Shown here: positions 55,940 through 64,000 of the stretch, piece by piece | How positions within the stretch are numbered: the first letter of the stretch is position 1 | Layout: each line of letters starts with the position of its first letter | NCBI GenBank assembly: GCA_013339895.1 | Contig: JABACO010000007.1 | Location: 2,893,523-2,957,522 of the forward strand | Direction of reading: 5' to 3' | Length of the DNA stretch: 64,000 nucleotides | Source of the DNA: Ephydatia muelleri | Taxonomy: Eukaryota; Porifera; Demospongiae; Spongillida; Spongillidae | The notes under the pieces: model-generated | The model's input: only the letters and a program-made list of their open reading frames with translations | What the model was told of the DNA's origin: nothing | Databases searched by the model: none | Translations under genes and position numbers: made by a program

Positions 55940-58900
55940 TTGAAATTTCAAAACATTTAGCTGGGACTTGAATTGATATGATATTCAAGTTAAAAGTTTT
56001 GAAATACTGTAGTTCTAGTAAGAACACATTTCGTTTTCCTTGGTTTGGTCAAAATTAAGGTCTACAGCTATTAATTACCATAGGCCATTTCGGATCCTAG
56101 TTTGAAATTTCAAACATATCTACACTAGAATTTGTTTTAAATCCCAGCTTAAAATGGAAATAACACATTTTAATTCAGAGCATAACTTTATATCCGTATA
56201 CACATAATTATATTTGTGCCATTTGTAATTAGTGATTATTTCAATCCTCCAAGCCTTAAACTCAGATCCAAGCACTGAGATTTAAAATACAATGTCATTC
56301 AAAAAAAAAGACAAGAATATAGTCATTAATCCTTTTAAATTTTAAACTTATCTGCAACAGACTTTATGCATGATTTCCACAATGGTAAATGCTGTTATAA
56401 ACATACATTTTGAATATCAGTTAGACAACCTTTACCTATATATAAAGTCCCAACTTGAAATTTCAATGTGTGACTTGCCTTATTTGTAATGAATTTCTCC
56501 ATTTAGTTCAAATTTAGATATGTGGACATTGGGCTATCCTAGTTTGAAATTTCAAAATGTCTACACCAGGAATTAGTTAATGCACCATTTACAATACTTT
56601 GTCATTAAGATCCAAGCCGTAAATTCACAATTTATAATTCAAAAAGAAAGAAGTTGAATATCTAGGCTTAAATTTCTGGTATATATCTTCTTGAAATTTC
56701 AAGTTACAAGGACTTGAAGTAAAAGCAAGTGATTGTAAAAAAGACAAACATATCGTTACAACTTGTAGCCTAGATGTTCATTTCATTTCAATCAAAGATA
56801 CTACAGGTAAGTTTTATTATTTGTTTGCTTACCTTGTATATTATATTGTGATACTGGCAATAATCTTTGACTTTAATCCCACATGTGATGCATGAATTAT
56901 TTCATAGCACTATTAGCAATATTATATAACTTTTAATCTAGATTTTAAAGTTTTGAAATTTCAAAGTTCGGATTGCTTTGGATCGAAATGTAGTAAAATT
57001 GATTACTCTGAACGAAGAGGTATTATTATTCTTGAAATGATTCCCTTCCTTTGAATGATGTGTTTGAATTTCAAGCTTGGAATTGATCAGAATTCTAGGC
57101 AAGGTATCCTTGAAATTTCAAGCTAGGAGGAATACTAGTAAATTCATGATTTATACTATTTTTCATTCAAAGGAAATAACTTGAAATTTCAAGTTAAGTT
57201 ACAATGATTTTAGAATTATTAGCAAATTATGACTATAAATAAGACTATATCATTACCACTAGTAGTCAAGATGTCAATTTCATTTCAATATAACAAACTA
57301 GTAATGTATAATTCACAATTTATAATATTTTTCATTCAAAGGAAATAACTTGAAATTTCAAGAATGATCTATGCCTAAATTTTATAAACTCTGGCCAGAT
57401 ATTCTTGAAATTTCAAGTCAAGAGATGCAAGTCCTATTAAAATGGTGGCTAGGTCTACCTGTCTTCTCAGCTGACAGTAAATGTCCCTTCTGCTCAAGTG
57501 CCCTTGATCCAGATTGCCACCACGCCCTTACATGTCGTTCTGGAGGGGATGTCATTGCACGGCACAATAAGCTGAGAGACTGTGTTGCCAACCTGTGCTC
57601 CAAAGCATGCTTATCTCCTCAACTGGAGAAAGGTCCAGGCATAGACTTTTCTAGGCCAGCTGATGTGCTGGTGCCAAACTGGTCCCTCTCCAACCCTGCA
57701 GCTTTTGACCTGAAAGTCATTCATCCGCTTAATACGGACTTGATTCTGGAAGCGAGTTTGGCTTCAGGCAACTCTGCAGAGGTTGGTGAGATTGAAAAGC
57801 ATGCCAAGAATGATCAGATGTGTGCAAGGTTGGGCTGGACATGTATTCCATTAGTGGTGGAAGTCTATGGTGGTTGGGGATGTGAAGCCAAAGAATGCTA
57901 CTCTAGATTGAGCAAGAGGCTAGCTATGCAAGTGGGAATCTGTGAAACTGAGGCACTGTGCCAAATGTACTGTCTGCTAGCTGTCACACTGATGAGGCAG
58001 AATGCAAGAGCCATCCTCCTCAGATGTGCCCGTGCTCCCCTTCTTGAGTATTAAACTTAATTGTGTTATGTAATTATTATAATTATAATAATGATAATAA
58101 TAATAATAATAATTACACAACAATATTGACAAACAAAATACACAAGAACATGACCAAAGCTAAATAACACCTCAGAAAGAATTTAGAGGGCAATATCGGG
58201 ACATTATAGCCCTCACATTAGCCCTTACTAGGTTCAGATTGAGTCGGCCATACAGCTCTAATAATAATTATTATTATTAAATTTCAAGTTAAGTTTTGAA
58301 TTAATAGCAAATAATGACTGTAAATATATCATTACCACTTGTAGTCTAGATGTCAATTTCATTTCAATATAACAGTAAATGTATAATTCACAATTTATAA
58401 TATTTTTCATTCAAAGGAAATAACTTGAAATTTCAAGAATATCTATGCCTAAATTTTATAAACTCTGGCCAGATAGATATTCTTGAAATTTCAAGTTAAG
58501 TTCAATGATTTTTGAATTAATAGCAAATAATGATAGGAATAGGAAACTGTCATTATTCTTGAAATTTCAAAGAATTTTAGTCCCCACTATTCAAAGCATT
58601 TTAGTTCCCATACGAGTAACTATTCCTGATTTTCTAAGCTTTTTATTGTTCAACTTTTTATGCATTGTATGGGAAACTATTCTTGAAATTTCAAAGCATT
58701 TTATGTGACACAAATCCATATGAAATTTCAATACATTAGTATTTATTTCGGATGAGAAACTTTCATTATTCAGATTATAATTTTGGACACTATATGACTA
58801 TTCTTGAATTGCAAAGCATTTTACTCTACAACTATGGGAAAAGATTATTCTTGAAATTTCAAAGCATTGTATGTGACACAAATCTATTTGAAATTTCAAA

Positions 58901-59155
58901 ACATTAGTATTTATTTCGGATGGGAAACTTTCATTATTCAGATTATAAGTTTGGACACTATATGGGTAACAACTATTCTTGAATTGCAAAGCATTTTACT
59001 CTACAACTATGGGAAAAGATTATTCTTGAAATTTCAAATGGGTAAATTTTCAAAGCATTTTAGTACTCGTGGATGAATATCAAAGCACTTTACAGTTCTA
59101 TGATGTGCGAATAACCTGTACAAATCTATTCTATATTTTTCTTTTGAAATTTCAA
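55940..59155. repeat. Array of 18 TTGAAATTTCAA palindromes
   Basis: Exact copies start at 55940, 56102, 56455, 56544, 56691, 56953, 57110, 57181, 57350, 57405, 58425, 58483, 58559, 58683, 58851, 58888, 59026 and 59144. One-mismatch forms are near 58720 and 59174; half-sites are frequent. Some sit in longer direct repeats (57160-57200, 57330-57370, 58400-58440), others in unrelated context. No coding role; the array lies in the presumed large intron. Confidence 0.92.
57417..58115 (+). mobile_element. Non-LTR retrotransposon 3' end, R2-like endonuclease domain
   Basis: An open frame to 58054 carries LLKWWLGLPVF, a zinc motif CPFCSSALDPDCHHALTC, then GGDVIARHNKLRD, a PADVLV...AFDLKV pair of acidic residues and a conserved LGWTCIPLVVEVYGGWG segment. 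The order CCHH-type zinc motif then PADV/FDLKV resembles the C-terminal restriction-like endonuclease of R2-type elements. Reverse transcriptase is missing (5' truncation). An (AAT)n-rich tail ends the copy at about 58115. It interrupts the AAATTTC repeat region, whose units flank it on both sides. Confidence 0.65.
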
Positions 59156-59359
59156 ATACATTAGTATTTGAAAGTGAAATTTCAAAGCATTTAAGTCCCC
59201 ATATAGGTGACGATTCTAGAAATTTAAAAACATTTTAGTCCCTATATGGGTGACTATTATCGAATTTTTATAAAGGGAGACTATTCTTGAATTCAATGCA
59301 TCATATGCAAGACTATTCAAATTTCAGAGCATTATGATAAATAACTTGTACAAATCTGT

Positions 59360-61316
59360 TTGAAATTTGGACCATCCAAACTGTTTATGAAGCATGCATT
59401 TGAACTTTTAGCACCAAATGATGTCCCTACTGTGCTAATACATTACATAGGGGATGAGAAATGTGCTGTCCCCTATGCACATGGGAATGCAACAAGTGAT
59501 TCTACAAGAAAGTACATAAGGACGTGCCCATCAGTTATTCAAAGTCTCAAATTACACACATTGTGAGAATGAAATGAATTCTAATGCTACCCCTGTCTCA
59601 AGTAACCTCACACAAATGCAACGTGCCAGAAACATAATTGAAAACAACAAAGTTAGCTTTGATCCAAGACTTCACACATTCACTATATATTGTGAACTAC
59701 TAAACCTCACGTGATCACCTTATTCCCTAAGGAAACATGCTCATGTCCATCTACATCCATATTATGGCAGCAAAGCTAAGTATTGGTCAAGATGATGATG
59801 TCACTAGAAGAAAAAAATTAATCTTTCACAACTTTGAAAGAATGCTAGAAGTCGAAAAGAAAAAACTTCAGGCAGAAAGAGACCCCGACCAGGGGATGTT
59901 GACGTTGTTCCTGCACCTGATGCACATGGTAAGTATTGAAATTATATGGTGTGCAATATTTGAAGTATCATTTAAGTGCAGTAATGCACTGTTCTGCTAC
60001 TATACTTGATAGCAGGAATAACATTTTAATGTTGTTGGTTACAGATTTTAACTCTACCAGAAACATAGAGAGAGTGCAACCTGATGTTACAGTTGTTCCA
60101 ACAGGCAGCACACTTTCTGGTATGCATTTGAATAACTGTATGTGATATCAAAAGTGAAGTAACTATGCTTGCAATTACACCTTTTGTTGCCTAATGCAGG
60201 CGCCAACAAATTCGAGGTCAGAGGTGTAAAGGTTGTTATAGAGCCAGATGAAAATAATGCAGCAGTACTTTCCGATGAACGCTTTTCTCCTGTTAAAAAA
60301 GAGGCTAATAATGAGGTACACGTAGCTCCAGATCTACCAGAAGAATCCCACTTATCTGTTAATCAATGCTCAAAGCTTAAGACTGACTCAGCAACAAAAT
60401 TTAACAAAGAGAAAACCAGAGATCAGTGTGGCTTAAGTAGAAATGAGGCGGCTTTTAAACTAGAAGTTGCTGTTTGTAAGAAAAAAGCCGCAGAGAGAAA
60501 GGAGGCATTTGACAAGACGAGCTAGTGAAACAATTATTGAAATAAATGATGGTGATGGATACTCTGGATGTGTAGATGCACAGCAGCAATATTGGATAAA
60601 AGATTTCCTTCTCTATGATTCTGATAAGAAGATTATAAAATCTCGTACCGCTTGCATCTATTATTGATGCATCTCAGACACTTCTGGCACATAAATTCAA
60701 ACACTTTGATGGATTTCAGACTGTTGGATGCGGGTACAGCATGACCTTTTGTATACAAAGAAAAGGATTTGTTCAGATTCTGTACGATGAGGTACGGCAT
60801 CATTGGCTTGCTGTTGCATCTGTGTCTAATGGTATTGATGAACCAGTAGTAAATGTTTATGACAGTCTATTTCACACTGCTTCATCCCATACAAAAAAGC
60901 AAATAGCTTGCATTGTGAATACAAGAATAAAATTGAACTTCATGGATGTCACACGCCAGAATGGTTCTGATGACTGTGGCCTGTTTGCAGTTGCATATGC
61001 CACTACTATTTGCTATGGGAAAAAGCCAGAGAAATTCATTTTTGATCAGGGCTTGATGAGACGTCATTTGCTTAAGTGCTTGGAAAATAACCTTATGGAA
61101 GAATTCCCTGTTAGAAAAGAACACAGAAATTCTGACAAGGTTATCAACCATGATGCAGTTATGGTTCATTGTTCATGTAGAATGCCAAAGACCAAAGATG
61201 AAGACATGATTGCATGTTCATGTTGTGGTGAAGTCTATCAAAAAAATCTATGTGTTGAAGTTACAGCTGCATGTTCTTTAGAGGAGAAATGGATTTGTAC
61301 AAACTGTTCTTATTAG
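59360..61316 (+). CDS. CG-1-like / Ulp1-like protease / PHD-like protein gene
   Basis: Exons: 59360-59560 with KHAFELLAPNDVPTVLIHYI and a GNA...RTCPS stretch (C-terminal part of a CG-1-like DNA-binding domain); 59610-59710; 59737-59928 (coiled, Lys/Glu-rich, GTAAGT donor); 60046-60119; then 60201 to the stop at 61316. The last exon has a Lys/Glu-rich linker and a C48 (Ulp1/SENP-like) cysteine protease domain with the triad His (HHWLAV, about 60801), Asp (VYDSL, about 60861) and Cys (GSDDCGLFA, 60975) plus the oxyanion Gln (RQNGSDD). A C-terminal PHD-like finger (HCSCRMP...MIACSCC... to CTNC) has Gln where the usual His is expected. Single-base frame changes near 60520 and 60650. Predicted nuclear; substrate unknown. 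Confidence 0.65.
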
Positions 61317-61512
61317 AAGTTTCTTCCATTGTTGTGTTAAGATGAAATTTGCATGGCGAAATAGATGTTATGCAATACACCACTTGTCTCCCGTCGTAAA
61401 TATGTATTTCTCATATTTTGGTGGAAGGGTTGTTAGGCAGAAAACTCTGTGCATGCCCTTACATTTTTCTTCCGCTATATGGTAAATGTACATTTCACCG
61501 GCCTATACACTG

Positions 61513-61700
61513 ATATTGAATCTGCAGGAGGCTCTAGCAATAAAGATAAAACTTCCGAAGTTTGAAGAGGCGAACGAGATACACGGAACACGATCAAAGC
61601 CATGGAATACTCCACAAGTATGACACGTGAGATGCGTGCGCAGTGACATGATACTTATAGTGCTTCGTTCCGTGTGTTCGTGTTTTAGTCCTGCGTTCCG
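61513..61700. repeat. Right terminal inverted repeat of the 7.2 kb unit
   Basis: Inverted match to 54535-54732; TTCCG repeats (61696-61715) follow it toward the receptor. Confidence 0.85.
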
Positions 61701-61732
61701 TTCCGTTCCGTTCCGTGAAATAGACCTAACCT

Positions 61733-62633
61733 TAAAACACAACGGCGGAGATCAGCACTCCCTCACTTGTTTTGCTATTTGCTGCGACGTAGATGTGAAA
61801 TATGAGCACTGGTATGAAGAAGACGAAGAACAATAGCGGGAAAGCGGCCAGTGGAAGGAGATGTTTCAAAGCGTTCGCGAACTGGTCGCCATTTGTAATG
61901 GGCTCGTAGCTGTTCAGTCTGCAACAAACCTTTCTTGCTAGTGTTATCATCCGCATCGCTGTAGACGCCGCTAATAGGATCATCATTGCGGGGCCATCCC
62001 AGAGGGCAAGTCTTTCGATGAAGGCGACGCTAGAGTTAGCGTAAATGTTGCATATCGCGCCGTCAGGACTGAGTCCATAGGTGCGCGTTATCAGAGGGAC
62101 AGCGGCTATCACCGCTGGTACGAGCAGCGAGGTCACAACTTACAACACTTCAAGCTTCTTCAGATTCTTGTGGAGTACCGCGAAACAGAAGAGATGGAAG
62201 GTCACCCACATCGTGAAGAGCAGCTTCATCCATTGCGAGTACACCATAAACCACGCCACAGCGGTGCACACACAAGGTAGACAGTTTGGGATTCGTTGTA
62301 ATTAATAAATATTACTTGTAATGCAGTCACCGTTGCCAATAGCAAAGAAGACAGCACCTGGTAGAGGGCCAGCCGATAGACGAGCTTTTTGTGCAGTTTT
62401 AAAACTAGCACCAAGATGGCTGCCAGCAGGCACACGAGTACGGAGACACTGTTGGTCGCAGCAATAACCGCGTGGCTGGAAGAAGTCTTTTCGCTGGAAT
62501 TAGCCACCGTCAACGAAATGCACCAAATATAGAATAATCGATCCTGTAGGCGCGGTTTTGCAGTTAGGTTATCTCTTGTGACCATCACCTGAGAGCTGAA
62601 CACGCAGGCGCAGGAACATATTAAAGAGGACAC
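61733..62633 (-). pseudogene. 7TM receptor copy F, 5' part (helices 1-6)
   Basis: The minus strand carries SSSHAVIAATNSVSVLVCLL (helix 1), KLVYRLALYQVLSSLL (helix 2), then a frame change near 62265, a TAC-to-TAA change in helix 4 (LEVL*VVTSLL) and an open stretch 62136-61733 covering helices 4-6 and ending VLISAVVF at the target duplication. The rest of the gene is at 54534-54394. The family start codon is not preserved; the frame is open upstream to 62633. The gene was probably already decaying, or decayed after the insertion. Confidence 0.85.
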
Positions 62634-62639
62634 CCCATA

Positions 62640-62920
62640 TGGTGGGTGGACAGTGAGGATGTTTTCTTGATGTGGTACAGAAACCCTTGCCTATACTGTA
62701 CACACTGTACATTGAATGATTGCCAGGAGCTAGTTTAACATATTTTGTTTGCTAGCTAGTCCTCTTTCTAGCTTAGGAGTAATACGCCACGAAATAATCG
62801 ACTTGCTGCTCTTATCAAATCAGTAAGTTCATTAATAATAAGACAATGAATACAATTAGGCTGCGGTGAAAGCCCTCTTATCAGTAAAACTTTTATACCC
62901 TAGTGAGTTACACCATAACT
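62640..62920. other. Short spacer
   Basis: No feature recognised. Confidence 0.4.
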
Positions 62921-63468
62921 CAGTGGCGGATTTAGGGGGGGGGGGGGGGGGGGGGCGTGGAGGGCGCACGCCCCCCCTAACATATGGATGACAAAAAAAT
63001 TATAATAAGTTAACCTTTGCCGGCATGTATTCATTCGCGCGCGCGTGTGAAGTATACCTAGGTAGCACGTAGGTAGGTACATGTAGATATTTTCTGTGCG
63101 CCCAAAGGTATCTGAAGCGGAATGCCCCCCCCCCCCCCCCCCTCCCCACTTTTCGTATATCGGACCTGAAGCGCCCCCTCCCCCCCCCCCCCCACACTTT
63201 TCGTATATCGGACCTGAAGCACCCCCTCCCCCCCCCCCCCCCCCCCCCACACTTTTCGTATATCGGACCTGAAGCGCCCCCCCCCCCCCCCCCCCACTTG
63301 TCGTATATCGGACCTGAAGCCCCCCCCCCCACACTTTTCGTATATCGGACCTGAAGCCCCCCCCCCCCCCCCACTTTTCGTATATCGGACCTGAAGCGCC
63401 TCCCACTTTTTGTATCCTGGATACGCCACTTGCGCCCCCCCTAACTCTAAATCCTGCGTCCGCCCCTG
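62921..63468. mobile_element. hAT-like MITE with G-run minisatellite and 5-bp TSD
   Basis: Ends CAGTGGCGGATTTAG and, inverted, CAGGGGCGGACGCAGGATTT; TAACT on both sides (62916-62920, 63469-63473). The core has about seven units of ACTTTTCGTATATCGGACCT plus C runs, the inverse of the 21.1 k minisatellite. A second end-like sequence (CTGGATACGCCACTTG, 63417) suggests one such MITE nested in another. Confidence 0.75.
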
Positions 63469-63589
63469 TAACTGAAGGCTTAATGAGAGGTATCAAGGTT
63501 CTGATTGCTACGGTTCATCACTTAAATGCATTAGCTATATAAGCTTATGTAAAATTTCAACCACACTAACCTAGCTGGCCTCTAAATAA

Positions 63590-63830
63590 CTGATCACCCT
63601 GCGTGACCATATATGGAGACAGCGAACCCCTCTTTTGGGATGCCCCACCCACACGAAAATGTGCGTGCATGTGTGCTTAATTAAAGGAGGAGAGTTGGCG
63701 TAGTAAAGGAACTCGCGATACAAAATTATGACTCAGCAGTATTCAGAGTATATAGGCCAACACACTGGCATGCTAGCATGGCATGCATGTCCCATTGTCC
63801 TGCAGTGTAAGTGCGACGTTGAAATTACAG
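63590..63830. repeat. Rearranged copy of 6525-6812
   Basis: 63590-63648 is the inverse of about 6745-6805, and 63653-63829 is a direct copy of 6530-6712, so the two halves have changed order and orientation. Confidence 0.8.
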
Positions 63831-64000
63831 CGGACTTCCATGACGTCATAGATATGAAAAATGAACTCTGGGATGACTAGTACGGCAAAGAGCATTGGGA
63901 GGGCAGCCAATGGAAGGAGCAGTTTAAGAGCCTTCCAAAACCCGTCGCTCTCTGTTATTGCCTCATAATTGAGCCTCCAGCAAACCTGTTTAGTAAATCT
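63831..64000 (-). pseudogene. 7TM receptor copy G, partial at window edge
   Basis: The minus strand matches the helix 5-6 region of copy A2 (5461-5632), including the SDGFWKALKLLLPLAALPML-type segment and FIFHIYDVMEV. It ends abruptly at 63831 against the rearranged repeat and runs off the window, so its completeness is unknown. Confidence 0.7.

Larger units (their letters stand above)
54535..61732. mobile_element. 7.2 kb TIR-bounded unit splitting receptor F
   Basis: TAAAACAC occurs at 54527-54534 and 61733-61740, immediately outside the unit, and is present once in the equivalent place in other receptors. Roughly 190-bp inverted repeats (54535-54732 and 61513-61700) start GGAACGCAGGACTAAAACAC; the right end has about 32 extra bases including TTCCG repeats. 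Contents: a CG-1-like/Ulp1-like/PHD-like gene, a minus-strand exon, a palindrome array and a nested non-LTR fragment. No known transposase was recognised. Zisupton elements also have 8-bp duplications and can carry Ulp1-type proteases, but a family link is only a suggestion. Confidence 0.75.

Noticed and set aside
62900..63496. Glycine-rich open frames on the minus strand
   Set aside because: Artefact of the G-run minisatellite.

Overview
The window looks like nuclear DNA of an invertebrate animal, most likely a sponge. It has GT-AG introns (two near 50 nt), long CA/TG, GA and poly-G/C microsatellites, multicellular-type domains (FN3, laminin G, chromodomain, Ulp1-like/PHD-like) and a dense, nested load of eukaryotic transposons (Ty3/gypsy, pogo-like, hAT, fold-back MITEs, non-LTR 3' ends). 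The sponge assignment rests on remembered similarity of the repeat-protein and DUF6589 families and is an inference.

The recurring gene is a single-exon seven-transmembrane receptor of about 300-326 aa. Copies lie at 0.9-1.9 k (+), 4.8-5.8 k (+, broken), 7.9-8.9 k (-), 17.6-17.9 k (-, fragment), 18.3-20.3 k (+, split by a gypsy fragment), 40.5-41.5 k (+, intact), 47.5-47.8 k (-, fragment), 49.1-50.0 k (+, tail frameshift), 54.4-54.5 k plus 61.7-62.6 k (-, one gene split by a 7.2 kb insertion) and 63.8 k to the end (-, partial). Only the 40.5 k copy is clean. The copies sit in segmental duplications (790-2957 inverted against 6854-9045; 40-47.8 k against 48-54.5 k). Because duplicates carry different insertions, each copy shows the empty site of the other.

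Layout: 0-9 k receptor inverted repeat with gypsy debris; 9-17.6 k gene-poor, with microsatellites, a 105-bp minisatellite, an orientation-switching 20-bp minisatellite and a small hAT element; 17.6-20.3 k receptor remnants; 20.3-25.9 k AT-rich repeats with a small intron-containing chromodomain gene; 25.9-28.2 k FN3/laminin-G pseudogene exons; 28.4-34.8 k a 6.4 kb fold-back unit with two divergent copies of a 15-residue-repeat gene; 35-37 k fold-back and hAT elements; 37.5-39.7 k a DUF6589-like gene tail-to-tail with the start of a RecQ-like helicase; 40-54.5 k duplicated receptor blocks carrying a 4.3 kb gypsy element in one copy and a 3 kb pogo-like element, itself holding a hAT element, in the other; 54.5-61.7 k a TIR-bounded unit with a CG-1-like/Ulp1-like/PHD-like gene and 18 copies of one palindrome; 61.7-64 k receptor remnants and a G-rich MITE.

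Most coding regions carry one or more frameshifts. Some are certainly decay (nested insertions, paralog-specific indels), but single-base breaks could also be assembly error, which cannot be judged from this sequence alone.
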